A stretch of DNA of 64,000 bases from a virus: IMG/VR virus record IMGVR_UViG_3300034095_002552, positions 1 to 64,000 of that record. The stretch is one strand, 5' to 3'. The notes below the pieces were generated by a model. It was given only the letters and a program-made list of their open reading frames with translations, did not search any database and was not told the DNA's origin. The position numbers and the translations under genes were made by a program. Positions within the stretch are counted from its first letter, which is position 1; each line of letters opens with the position of its first letter. Shown piece by piece: positions 41,830 to 49,965 of the stretch.

Positions 41830-42873
41830 ATGTTTTCGTTAATTGCAGGATGTATTTTGGCATTTTCACAACAAGATTCATATAAATTATTGTCTCAAGA
41901 AAAACATGATATTCTTGCCTCTCATATTCCTGATAGCAAAGATCTTATTTTGAATAAGATAAAAAATAATTCAAAGTTATTGATATACACCGACAAAGAA
42001 ATTCCATCTGCATATCAAGATTGGACCAGTCAATTGTCAGGAATTCATTCCCCAACATACAATATTTCCGCAGCAAAACCCCAAGAAAAATTCGGAAATC
42101 CAAATGTTGAATTTCCATGGGGAAAACCTGCTGGAACAGAAAATGTCTCAGAATCTAATTTCACTTCATTTAAATTCATTTTGCTTCCACCAGATCGACA
42201 AATTGAAATAACTAGAAAATATTTGTCTGGTGATAGGAGACCTTCTTATATTTGGTCGTTTCCAACTAATACAATTGTTGGAGAAGTTCTACAAATGTAC
42301 TATAAAGAAAAGTATTATACATTTGAAGTTCGTCTAAGAACTAAAGAAAATAGTGATTGGAGAATTAGCGTTTATCGTCCATTCTCAACACTTAAAGAAT
42401 TTGCGAATTTCTGTAGGGCTGATGGCATTCAAGTTTATTATCACGATCAAAGAATCGTGCAATCACATCAAATATTCCAAGGTGATGTTATGGCAACTTC
42501 TTTGGATTCAATACCAGAAGCCCTAGTCAAAAAGGCTTTACGAGAAAAATTTGTCAATGTTTTAGGACAAGAGTGGCACAATGATTCCCACGCTCCAACA
42601 ACTGATAGTGAATTCCATATTATTCCAAAGAATTATCGTGCAGCAACCATTGCGATAAACAGCAAATCATGCATTCGATGCCATGAATCGATATTGAAAC
42701 ATGCCAATGATTTTGACTTTGCCCGTGATTGGTACGGAAGAGTAAGAGGAAGTGATGGAATATTTTCATTTCATCCATTCGAACCAAGCTCCATATCATA
42801 TGGTGGCTTTTATCAAGGCGAAAAAATACGAGAAGATTTTTTGAAAAATAAAATTGTAAAATTTTTAGATTAA
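41830..42873 (+). CDS. Predicted exported c-type cytochrome-like protein
   Basis: The 347-residue protein opens with a hydrophobic stretch (FSLIAGCILAF), a short signal peptide or lipobox-like LIAGC. Near its C-terminus is CIRCH (DNA 42670-42684), the CxxCH heme-attachment motif. Conserved-looking DWYGRVRGSDGIFSFHPF lies just downstream. The middle is a beta-rich domain with no known family. ATG 41830 is chosen for AAAGGA seven bases upstream; a TTG at 41797 would add a basic n-region (SRIKD). A TATAAT lies at 41758. Heme attachment needs the host Ccm machinery in the periplasm. It could be a host-derived gene. Confidence 0.65.
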   Translation: MFSLIAGCILAFSQQDSYKLLSQEKHDILASHIPDSKDLILNKIKNNSKLLIYTDKEIPSAYQDWTSQLSGIHSPTYNISAAKPQEKFGNPNVEFPWGKPAGTENVSESNFTSFKFILLPPDRQIEITRKYLSGDRRPSYIWSFPTNTIVGEVLQMYYKEKYYTFEVRLRTKENSDWRISVYRPFSTLKEFANFCRADGIQVYYHDQRIVQSHQIFQGDVMATSLDSIPEALVKKALREKFVNVLGQEWHNDSHAPTTDSEFHIIPKNYRAATIAINSKSCIRCHESILKHANDFDFARDWYGRVRGSDGIFSFHPFEPSSISYGGFYQGEKIREDFLKNKIVKFLD

Positions 42874-42885
42874 TGATTAAATTTA

Positions 42886-42919
42886 AAACGCCTAACAAAA
42901 ACATGTTGGGCGTTTTTTT
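42886..42919 (+). terminator. Intrinsic terminator after the cytochrome-like gene
   Basis: A 12-bp stem (AAACGCCTAACA with TGTTGGGCGTTT, one G-U) and a 6-nt loop are followed by TTTTGTTT. Confidence 0.85.
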
Positions 42920-42974
42920 GTTTGCGTAAATTGTATTTTTAAAATATAATCAATTTTTATTTTAAGGACTTCAA

Positions 42975-43250
42975 ATGACAAAAACTGATTTTAATTACAT
43001 ACATTGCCATTTGCTTAAAATTGTGAATAAAAAAGACGAAGACTTTTCTCCTTTTGGAAATAAAGAAAAAAATCAATTTGGAGATTGCTCTCAAGAATGT
43101 AGTCATTTTTTAAAGTTGAGTGGAGAAATTGGCAATGATTGGGGTGTTTGTACAAATGAAAAAAGTCATCGTTGTGGCCTTTTAACAAATGAACATCAAG
43201 GTTGTGAATTCCACGCTACAAATGAAATAATTGGAAAAAGTGGCCAATGA
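42975..43250 (+). CDS. Cys-rich conserved small protein
   Basis: The 91-residue protein has FGDCSQECSHFLKLSGE then GNDWGVCTNEKSHRCGLLTN and EHQGCEFHA, a conserved Cys pattern I have seen in proteins of unknown function. The six cysteines suggest metal binding. AAGGA precedes the ATG. It overlaps the next gene by 4 bp (ATGA) and starts a five-gene run ending with the Dda-like helicase. Confidence 0.55.
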   Translation: MTKTDFNYIHCHLLKIVNKKDEDFSPFGNKEKNQFGDCSQECSHFLKLSGEIGNDWGVCTNEKSHRCGLLTNEHQGCEFHATNEIIGKSGQ

Positions 43251-43597
43251 TTGCAATCATTTATACAGACGGTGTGATCAAATGTGATGATCTGAAAAAT
43301 GAATGCCAACAACAAAAATGGATACCCATTACAGTTTACAAAGATAAAAATGATAACATCACTGTTATTTGTTTCGAAGATGCAAAAATTGCAAAACAAT
43401 TTGCAAAAAGAAATTTCCCAAAGGAATGGATAAAAGGAGCAATATCACTTTCTGATGACGATATTGAATATATTAAAAATAAAAACTGGAAAATTGAAAT
43501 TATGACCTATCCTCGATTGCTTAATTCCCATAATGAATATAAACTAGGTTTTGAAATAATTGATTTTGCAGATGAACCCAAAATGCTGTACGCATAA
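43247..43597 (+). CDS. Hypothetical 116-residue protein
   Basis: I do not recognise it. Beta strands alternate with basic helices (MIAIIYTDGVIKCDD, then ITVICFEDAKIAKQFAKRNF), a compact alpha/beta layout. It overlaps the upstream Cys-rich gene and is followed by the membrane protein gene after 13 bp, so the genes are co-translated. No active-site motif is seen. Confidence 0.45.
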   Translation: MIAIIYTDGVIKCDDLKNECQQQKWIPITVYKDKNDNITVICFEDAKIAKQFAKRNFPKEWIKGAISLSDDDIEYIKNKNWKIEIMTYPRLLNSHNEYKLGFEIIDFADEPKMLYA

Positions 43598-43610
43598 AAA
43601 AGGAGACGAC

Positions 43611-43823
43611 ATGCCTGAAAACTTTTTAATTGGTGCTTTAGGATCTTTAATGTTTGGATTTATTGGAATGGTTCTATTGTTTGTTTCTTATTTCTCTTTT
43701 GATTTTTTTCTTAAAAAAGTCGATATTTCAGAAGAATTAAACAAAGGAAATATTTCTGTGGCCATTGTAGTTGCATCATTGTTGATATCCATAGCCTTGA
43801 TAATATCGTCTGTCGTTCATTAG
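43611..43823 (+). CDS. DUF350-like small membrane protein
   Basis: The 70-residue protein has two hydrophobic segments (LIGALGSLMFGFIGMVLLFV and AIVVASLLISIALIISSV) joined by FLKKVDISEELNKGNISV. The GN-x-(S/A)-V-A-I pattern before the second segment matches DUF350. The start at 43611 has AGGAG just upstream; the longer frame is unlikely. It could act in the host inner membrane, and a holin-like role cannot be excluded. Confidence 0.6.
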   Translation: MPENFLIGALGSLMFGFIGMVLLFVSYFSFDFFLKKVDISEELNKGNISVAIVVASLLISIALIISSVVH

Positions 43824-43832
43824 AAAGCCAAA

Positions 43833-44921
43833 ATGCAATTAACTGATGAGCAAAAAAATATCATAAGAAGCATTTTAAAAGAATTAGATGTAAATCCTTT
43901 TATAAGTATGGGTGGCTATGCTGGAACGGGCAAAACAACATGTGTCGCCACAATCCAAGAAGCTTTAAAAGCTAAAAAGAGAAAATTTTTAGTCTGTGCC
44001 TATACTGGAAAGGCTACTAATGTTCTTAGAAATAAGGGCATATCAGCCTCCACTATACACAGCACGATTTATAAACCAATTAAAAATTCAAATGATGATA
44101 CTATTGAATGGGTTTTAAAATCAAATTTTGAATTAGACGATTGTGAAGGATTTATCATAGACGAAGCATCTATGGTTAGTGAAGAAATACATAAAGATTT
44201 ACTTACCTACAATCTTCCAATACTCTATGTTGGTGATCATGGCCAGCTTGAACCAATTGGTGGAAAATTTAACTTAATGCTAGAGCCACATTTTAAGCTT
44301 GAAACTGTTCACAGAAATGCTGGTGAAATTGCTCATTTTGCGGAACATTTAAGAAGTGGACTACCAAGCACTTCGTTCAAAGGCAGTAATAAAGTTCAAA
44401 TTGTAAAAGAATCTGCAATTAAAGAAAAGCATTTGGCCCAAGTTGACCAAATCATATGTGCTTTTAATAAAACTAGAATTTTCATAAATGAAAAAGTAAG
44501 AGAATTTAAAAAAATAAATTACACTTATGTTGCGATAGATGAAAAGATTATATGCTTGCGAAACAAAAAAAAAGAAGGACTATTCAATGGAATGCAAGGA
44601 GTTGTAACCAAACTCAATAAAAATGCAGAAAGATTCAATTTTGTCTCACAAGGAATACATTTCAAAAATATTCTTTATGATCCAAATCAATGGGGAAAAG
44701 AAAAAAGTGATTTTAAATTTTATCAAGAAGAAAATCCTTTTGACTATGCTTATGCAATAACGGCACATAAGTCTCAAGGAGATGAATTTGACTCTGTAAT
44801 TGTATATGAAGAAAAATGTAATGAGTGGGATCACAAAAAATGGTGCTATACAGCAGCAAGCAGAGCTAAACATAACATTATTTGGGTAGCAAGATCAAAC
44901 TATGTTCCAACATATCTTTAA
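43833..44921 (+). CDS. dda: SF1B DNA helicase, T4 Dda-like
   Basis: The 362-residue protein carries GGYAGTGKTTCVATI (Walker A, about residues 27-35), FIIDEASMVSEE (motif II), YVGDHGQLEPIGG (motif III), TVHRNAGEIAHFAEHLR (motif IV), AITAHKSQGDEFDSVIVYEE (motif V) and YTAASRAKHN (motif VI). Its small size and RecD-like arrangement match T4 Dda (439 aa, 5'-3' helicase), though it is shorter. It likely helps start replication and remove bound proteins. It lies ten bases after the DUF350-like gene. Confidence 0.85.
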   Translation: MQLTDEQKNIIRSILKELDVNPFISMGGYAGTGKTTCVATIQEALKAKKRKFLVCAYTGKATNVLRNKGISASTIHSTIYKPIKNSNDDTIEWVLKSNFELDDCEGFIIDEASMVSEEIHKDLLTYNLPILYVGDHGQLEPIGGKFNLMLEPHFKLETVHRNAGEIAHFAEHLRSGLPSTSFKGSNKVQIVKESAIKEKHLAQVDQIICAFNKTRIFINEKVREFKKINYTYVAIDEKIICLRNKKKEGLFNGMQGVVTKLNKNAERFNFVSQGIHFKNILYDPNQWGKEKSDFKFYQEENPFDYAYAITAHKSQGDEFDSVIVYEEKCNEWDHKKWCYTAASRAKHNIIWVARSNYVPTYL

Positions 44922-45031
44922 TATTTTATTTGAAATAAAATTGATATGGTGGTAAAGTTTAAAAATAATTTTATAATTTTCCATACGAGATTAAGTTTCA
45001 TCACCTCTATTTTTTAAAGAAAGTTAATTTC

Positions 45032-45616
45032 ATGAAATATGTATCAATAGACATAGAAACAACTGGGATAAACCCTTTGGTTAATGACATTATTGAATTT
45101 GCTGCTGTAATAGATGATACTAATGCAAAAGTTCCGATTGAAAATTTACCTAAGTTTCACAGGTATATTAAAAAAGAAGGAACATATAATTTTGACGCTC
45201 AAGCGGTTGTGATGCACAAAAGAATATTTGAAAAAATATTACAAAATGGAGATGATTGCATTTATATTGATGATTTAATGTATGCCTTTGGTAATTTTTT
45301 ACAAGATAATGATATTCCTCCAAATCGTTATGGAAAAATAGCTTTAAATGTAGCTGGTAAAAATTTCGGCAGCTTTGATTACCAGTTCTTAAAAGAAAAA
45401 ATAAAACAAGAAAATTGGAACAATATTATTTTTAGAAGTCGATTTATTGATCCTGCAATTTTATATTTTGAAAATGAAGACTATGCTTTACCAGATTTAG
45501 AAACTTGCGTCAAAAGATATCAGAGACAATCAGGGCAAAAATACAATTGGGATAGCCATACAGCTTTAGATGATGCAATGGAAATTATAAAGTTGGTAAG
45601 ATACAAAATCATATAG
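45032..45616 (+). CDS. DEDDh 3'-5' exonuclease, DnaQ-like
   Basis: The 194-residue protein shows SIDIETTGINPL (Asp and Glu of ExoI), a middle NVAGKNFGSFDYQFL (Asp of ExoII), and SHTALDDAMEI (His and Asp of ExoIII), so the DEDDh catalytic set is complete. It may proofread, repair or degrade host DNA or RNA. The 111 bp before it has no clear terminator, and only weak AAAGAAAG precedes the ATG. It overlaps the convergent gene by 8 bp. Confidence 0.85.
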   Translation: MKYVSIDIETTGINPLVNDIIEFAAVIDDTNAKVPIENLPKFHRYIKKEGTYNFDAQAVVMHKRIFEKILQNGDDCIYIDDLMYAFGNFLQDNDIPPNRYGKIALNVAGKNFGSFDYQFLKEKIKQENWNNIIFRSRFIDPAILYFENEDYALPDLETCVKRYQRQSGQKYNWDSHTALDDAMEIIKLVRYKII

Positions 45617-45950
45617 AATTTCCAATACAATTAGTAATTGATTTACCAAACATATCTTTTTGTTTATCAATATAATCTTGTGCATAATTTCTAGCTTCTA
45701 ATTCACTAATAAGTTCAGATTCATTATATAATGAATTTAATGAATCTTGATAAATTGGAATATATTTATTATTCTTGTTATTTAATATGACTTTTTTAAC
45801 AGCTATCTTTTCTAATATTCCTTTTATTGCCTTTGGCTTTATGTAAACAACGGATCTTTCTCCCCATTTATAGAAAATATAAATATTTTTTTCCATTCTT
45901 GAACAGCCACTAATATTTACTGTTCCACTACAATCGTAATAAAAAATCAT
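45609..45950 (-). CDS. Hypothetical 113-residue protein
   Basis: It is not recognised. Beta-rich N-terminal half (MIFYYDCSGTVNISG, IYIFYKWGERSVVYIKPKA) and an acidic helical tail (SELISELEARNYAQDYID). It lies one base after its upstream minus-strand neighbour and converges on the exonuclease gene with an 8-bp overlap. Confidence 0.4.
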   Translation of the reverse strand: MIFYYDCSGTVNISGCSRMEKNIYIFYKWGERSVVYIKPKAIKGILEKIAVKKVILNNKNNKYIPIYQDSLNSLYNESELISELEARNYAQDYIDKQKDMFGKSITNCIGNSI

Positions 45951-45951
45951 T

Positions 45952-46341
45952 TTAAACCTTTATAATTTTTTTGCCTTGATATGTTGGTAAGTTTTCAATT
46001 GGTCTATCTAAGCATTTTTGCAAAGAACATAAACAATCTGCACAATCATTTTTAATTTCTTTTCTATTTACAAAAATTTTGCTATTTTTAAAACTGCTGT
46101 TTATTTTTCCAGTTTTTGCAAAATAAGTAATCTCATCGTTAGAAGATACATGAACCCCAGTTATTGTCCAAGGATATCCATTTAAGTCGTATCCAGTTGA
46201 TCCTATATTAAATTTAACCAATTTGCTAAATTTATATTCAGTAAATGATTCGATTGAATCGCCATAAATAATTACACCACCAGAACCTTGAATAATATAT
46301 TTTTTACTCAAGTTCTGCATAATCCATTGAATCAACGGCAT
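45952..46341 (-). CDS. Hypothetical 129-residue protein
   Basis: It is not recognised. The N-terminus is hydrophilic and beta-rich, and a C-terminal CADCLCSLQKC adds four cysteines that could bind metal. The start at 46341 is supported by GAGGTG six bases upstream. It and the next gene form a two-gene minus-strand unit divergent from the targeting-motif gene at 46440. Confidence 0.45.
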   Translation of the reverse strand: MPLIQWIMQNLSKKYIIQGSGGVIIYGDSIESFTEYKFSKLVKFNIGSTGYDLNGYPWTITGVHVSSNDEITYFAKTGKINSSFKNSKIFVNRKEIKNDCADCLCSLQKCLDRPIENLPTYQGKKIIKV

Positions 46342-46439
46342 AATTTCACCTCAAAAATATATAATCTTTTCAAAAAAATAATTATTAGATAGTTGGAAAC
46401 AAATTGACCAAAAATACTATAAAAATAAATATATAACAT

Positions 46440-46805
46440 ATGAATTTCAAAGAATGGTTAAAAAAAGAAATGGCATCCTTTATGGTTCCTGATAGTTTAC
46501 ACCTAACAGTTCCAATTGGAGATAATTTAGAAAAAGTTATTGGCGTTGATATGTTTTTTGAAAAAAATCCAAAAACAATCGATAAGTTTAGCAATACTGT
46601 AATGAATCAAGGTTCAAAGTTTATTGCAAAAGTTCCTCACGGAAATAAGTATTTTGTCTACAACGGACTTGATGGAATATCAGATAGTTTAATATCAAAA
46701 GAAGAAGCAGAAGAATTGGAAGAAGGAGAATATAACCTTCTTGATGATAATTGGTGGAAAAAAGCCATGGTAATTGGGTCTGATATGCAACCATTAGATG
46801 TCTAA
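46440..46805 (+). CDS. 121-residue protein with capsid-targeting-like N-terminus
   Basis: The product starts MNFKEWLKKEMASF, the clearest short F-K-E-W-L form of the shared motif, with LKKE|M as a possible cut. The rest has beta strands (LHLTVPIGDNLEKVIGVDMF) and an acidic EEAEELEEGEYN tail. No known family. Upstream is AT-rich with no ribosome site. Capsid packaging is inferred from the motif. Confidence 0.5.
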   Translation: MNFKEWLKKEMASFMVPDSLHLTVPIGDNLEKVIGVDMFFEKNPKTIDKFSNTVMNQGSKFIAKVPHGNKYFVYNGLDGISDSLISKEEAEELEEGEYNLLDDNWWKKAMVIGSDMQPLDV

Positions 46806-46853
46806 ATTCATAATCATAGCATATATATAAAAGAATCAATCAAGGAGAACAAC

Positions 46854-47438
46854 ATGGCAGACTCTATGTATCATCAAAGAATAGGACTTACCTTTAAAAA
46901 CAGGTATCCAGAGATATTTGATTATTGTTCCAAAATGAAGAACGGTAATGTAAAAATAATGTCTTTTGGCTGCTCTATCGGAACCGAATGCTCGGATCTC
47001 AGAAGTTATTTCCCAGATGCCACCATAGTTGGTGTTGACATCAACGAAAAACTATTGGAAATAGCAAAAAAAAGAAACCCAAACGAAAAAACAATCTATG
47101 ACACGAGTACTGAAGCCCATAGCGGTTTCGACTTCATATTCTGCATGACTGTCCTTTGCAGCTACCCAAAAACAAGAAACCTGAAAAACTGCGGAGAAGT
47201 ATATCCTTTCTCGAAATTCGAGGAAACAGTTCTTTCTCTGGTTGGTAAGTTGAATGACGAAGGAAGTATCGTTATATGCAATTCGAACTTTAGATTCGCA
47301 GATGTCAGTTGTGCCTCTTCATTCGAGGCGATATCTATTGAAAACAAGAAACCAATCATAAATGTTCCTAAATTCGACAATCAAAACAACATATGTGAAG
47401 AAGACTATCCGTTCTGTATTTTCAAAAAAACTAAGTAG
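46854..47438 (+). CDS. SAM-dependent methyltransferase
   Basis: The 194-residue protein has KIMSFGCSIGTECSDLRSYF (motif I, glycine-rich loop), IVGVDINEKLLEIAKKRN (motif II), then FDFIFCMTVLC (motif IV), a standard class I methyltransferase layout. Its target is unclear: sugar, protein or nucleic acid. AAGGAG lies upstream. Base composition is higher in G+C than its neighbours, and it precedes the RCC1 gene by 8 bp, suggesting joint acquisition. Confidence 0.7.
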   Translation: MADSMYHQRIGLTFKNRYPEIFDYCSKMKNGNVKIMSFGCSIGTECSDLRSYFPDATIVGVDINEKLLEIAKKRNPNEKTIYDTSTEAHSGFDFIFCMTVLCSYPKTRNLKNCGEVYPFSKFEETVLSLVGKLNDEGSIVICNSNFRFADVSCASSFEAISIENKKPIINVPKFDNQNNICEEDYPFCIFKKTK

Positions 47439-47446
47439 GAGTTAAA

Positions 47447-48937
47447 ATGGCAGATAATCAACTTTGGGCATGGGGAGAGGGAAGTGCAGGACAATTAGGA
47501 GATGGAACGGAAGTAAACAAATCGTCTCCTGTTCAAGTCTCTGGTTCCAACTCCAACTGGAGAAGCGTTTTTAGTGGTCTTTTTCATACTGTTGGCATCA
47601 AAAAAGACAACACCCTATGGACTTGGGGTGTCAATTATGCAGGACAATTAGGAAATGGAACCATCGACAATAGCTCGTTACCGATACAAATTGGAGAATC
47701 TAATTGGAGCCAGTCTTCATGTGGTGGTTTCCATACAATAGCAATAAAGACTGATGGAACGCTATGGTCTTGGGGCGAAGGTTCGTTTGGCGAACTCGGA
47801 GACGAAACAACAACAGGTAGATCTTCACCAGTACAAGTCGGCAACCAAACGACTTGGAAGCAAGTTTCGAGTGGTGTTTTTACCGTTTCAGCAATAAAGA
47901 CCGATGGAACGCTTTGGTCTTGGGGCGAAGGTCTTTCTGGACAAGTAGGGAACGGAGAAACAGGAGTATGGAGTTCGCCAGTACAAGTCGGCAACCAAAC
48001 GACTTGGAAGCAGGTTGCTAATGGCTATAATCACACCGCAGCAATAAAGACCGATGGCTCGTTATGGGCTTGGGGAGAGAATTACTTGGGTCGATTGGGA
48101 GATGGAACGACAGATGATAGATCATCTCCAGTACAGATTGGGAACGAAACAAACTGGAAGCAAGTAGATTGCGGAGGCACACATACGGCTGCGATAAAAA
48201 CGAACGGAACACTTTGGGCTTGGGGCGAAGGTTCAGATGGACAATTAGGAAATGGACAGACAAATTCTTTTTCTTCCCCGATACAGGTAGGAAACGGAAG
48301 CAATTGGTCGAAGGTTTCCTGCGGATCAGACTTTACCTGTGCTGTTAAGACCGACAAGACCATGTGGACTTGGGGAGAGAATTATAATGGTAAATTGGGA
48401 GATGGAACGACAGAAGACAAATCATCACCAGTCCAGATAAGTGGCGAAAAATATTGGGGAGATGTGGATTGTGGCTCTTACCACGCCATGGCTATAACTA
48501 GTAATCCTCCAGCAAGGTTCAATTTTGTACATCCGACTTATAAATTCGAAGTGGTTACATATACACCAGAAAGCCTAATAGCTCTGGCTCCTTATCCAGA
48601 CTCATTAGAGCATCTGATTTTGAACCTACAGGCTCAGGAAGTAGTAATCAACAACAAAAGTTACAGGCATGGAGATCAGTTCACGGAATTTGGTTCAAGA
48701 GCCATACGACTCAAACAATTGTATGTTGATTCCAGCAATCCCGTACTGAAAATAGTTTGTGACGCTGGTTACAGATTTGAGAATAACAGATGCGTTCTTG
48801 ATTGCCTTGAAAGCGAAACGGCATGCAGTGGCGTTTGTTCCGATCTGCTTACTGATAATGACAATTGCGGAGAGTGTGGTAATGTTTGTCCAGATGGATT
48901 TGCATGCACAAATGGAGTTTGTGCAACACCATCATAA
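47447..48937 (+). CDS. RCC1-repeat propeller protein with Cys-rich C-terminus
   Basis: The 496-residue protein consists of seven RCC1-type units (about 50 residues each: LWAWGEGSAGQLGDGT, then SSPVQV, W..V..G..HT.AIK), a likely seven-bladed beta-propeller, spanning residues 1-350. A linker follows, then a Cys-rich module (residues 440-496: CLESETACSGVC, DNDNCGECGNVC, CTNGVC), the style of extracellular secreted modules. It probably sits on a tail fibre or surface to bind host structures. GC content and codon choice differ from most of the window, hinting at transfer. Internal direct DNA repeats support recent blade duplication. Confidence 0.8.
   Translation: MADNQLWAWGEGSAGQLGDGTEVNKSSPVQVSGSNSNWRSVFSGLFHTVGIKKDNTLWTWGVNYAGQLGNGTIDNSSLPIQIGESNWSQSSCGGFHTIAIKTDGTLWSWGEGSFGELGDETTTGRSSPVQVGNQTTWKQVSSGVFTVSAIKTDGTLWSWGEGLSGQVGNGETGVWSSPVQVGNQTTWKQVANGYNHTAAIKTDGSLWAWGENYLGRLGDGTTDDRSSPVQIGNETNWKQVDCGGTHTAAIKTNGTLWAWGEGSDGQLGNGQTNSFSSPIQVGNGSNWSKVSCGSDFTCAVKTDKTMWTWGENYNGKLGDGTTEDKSSPVQISGEKYWGDVDCGSYHAMAITSNPPARFNFVHPTYKFEVVTYTPESLIALAPYPDSLEHLILNLQAQEVVINNKSYRHGDQFTEFGSRAIRLKQLYVDSSNPVLKIVCDAGYRFENNRCVLDCLESETACSGVCSDLLTDNDNCGECGNVCPDGFACTNGVCATPS
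47829..48008 (+). repeat. Direct DNA repeats within RCC1 blades
   Basis: The 34-bp string starting CCAGTACAAGTCGGCAACC occurs at about 47829 and again at about 47979, and flanking segments are also near-identical, as expected of recent tandem duplication of propeller blades. Confidence 0.7.
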
Positions 48938-48941
48938 CATT

Positions 48942-49610
48942 ATGACATTACCATTTCAAAAAAATGATTTAAAAAGAAACTATCAATGTTTCGTATGCGG
49001 AAAAAGATTTGATATTTATGATGAATATTCAAATCACATAATTACATCTCATGAAGAGGGCAGAGAATTTGTAGTCTGCCCTCTCAGTCGTTGTAAAGCT
49101 CCTGTAAGGGATATCAGAACTCACTTTGCATCAAAACACAAAGATGAAAAAATTCCAAAAAATGGCCAAATGAAAGCTACTATTTGGAAAGACATTAACA
49201 ATAAAACTGGTAAAGTTACGCAAAGAAAACCAAAATTTAGAGAGGGATATTTTATATCGGGAAAAAATCAAAAAGAAATGCATTATCGTAGTGGGTATGA
49301 ATGTGAAGTGTATGAATGTCTTGAATCTATTTTAGAAGTTATAAAATATGATGTCGAACCATTCAAAGTTGATTATATTTTTGAAGGAGATAGACATGAA
49401 TACAATCCAGATCTAAGTATTTTTTTTAGTGACGGAAGAGTTGAAATTTGGGAAATAAAACCAGCAAACCAAACACAACTTCCAAAAAATCATGCCAAAT
49501 GGGCAGCTTGCCAATCATATTGTGAAGCCAGAGGATGGTCATTTATGGTAATGACTGAAGTAGGGATAGGAAAATTAAAAAAAGCTGCGAGAGATTCTAA
49601 TCGCCTTTAA
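48942..49610 (+). CDS. Zinc finger plus TnsA-like nuclease
   Basis: The 222-residue product starts at ATG 48942, just after the RCC1 stop; the longer frame overlapping RCC1 is rejected. A C2H2-like CFVCGKRFDIYDEYSNHIITSH and a second CPLSRC...H..H unit occupy residues 10-70. The C-terminal half has MHYRSGYECEVYECLE, YNPDLSIFF and VEIWEIKPAN, giving the E...D...ExK core of TnsA-type and T4 gp4-like head-completion nucleases. It could be a head-completion protein or a DNA-targeting nuclease. Confidence 0.65.
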   Translation: MTLPFQKNDLKRNYQCFVCGKRFDIYDEYSNHIITSHEEGREFVVCPLSRCKAPVRDIRTHFASKHKDEKIPKNGQMKATIWKDINNKTGKVTQRKPKFREGYFISGKNQKEMHYRSGYECEVYECLESILEVIKYDVEPFKVDYIFEGDRHEYNPDLSIFFSDGRVEIWEIKPANQTQLPKNHAKWAACQSYCEARGWSFMVMTEVGIGKLKKAARDSNRL

Positions 49611-49965
49611 TTATTCTTATACTATCACTATCTTCATGATGCGTAGAAAATTCTATAATTTTAGCTCCATTTTTTCCAGCAATCATTTGATGTCTCAAGC
49701 CAGTAGGAACATGAAAAGACATTCCTTCTTTTAAAATAATTGACTTTAATTCTTCTCCGCCCCATCCATATAACATTTCTATATCATTTTCCAAAATAAA
49801 TAAAACCTCATCCTTTATAGCGTGATAATGGACAGAGCATTTCTTTTTTGGATTAAAAAAAAGAATTTTACCACAATATTTTTCATTATTACATATCCAT
49901 TGTTCATGCCCCCAACCCTTTGCCACAATAATATTTGGATGTAATGTGTAATTAGTTACTGACAT
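49597..49965 (-). CDS. Cupin-fold protein, sugar-phosphate isomerase-like
   Basis: The 122-residue protein has the cupin double motif: CSVHYHAIKDEVLFILENDIE and MSFHVPTGLRHQM with SVHYH, Glu and His as metal ligands. It resembles the C-terminal cupin of mannose-6-phosphate isomerase/GDP-mannose pyrophosphorylase proteins. This could supply activated sugar to the many glycosyltransferases. It overlaps the end of the dNMP kinase gene by 10 bp and converges with the TnsA-like gene. Confidence 0.75.
   Translation of the reverse strand: MSVTNYTLHPNIIVAKGWGHEQWICNNEKYCGKILFFNPKKKCSVHYHAIKDEVLFILENDIEMLYGWGGEELKSIILKEGMSFHVPTGLRHQMIAGKNGAKIIEFSTHHEDSDSIRIIKGD

Noticed and set aside
48759-48941. Upstream extension of the zinc-finger/TnsA-like gene
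   Set aside because: It overlaps the Cys-rich end of the RCC1 gene by almost 180 bp in another frame; ATG 48942 fits the intergenic junction.
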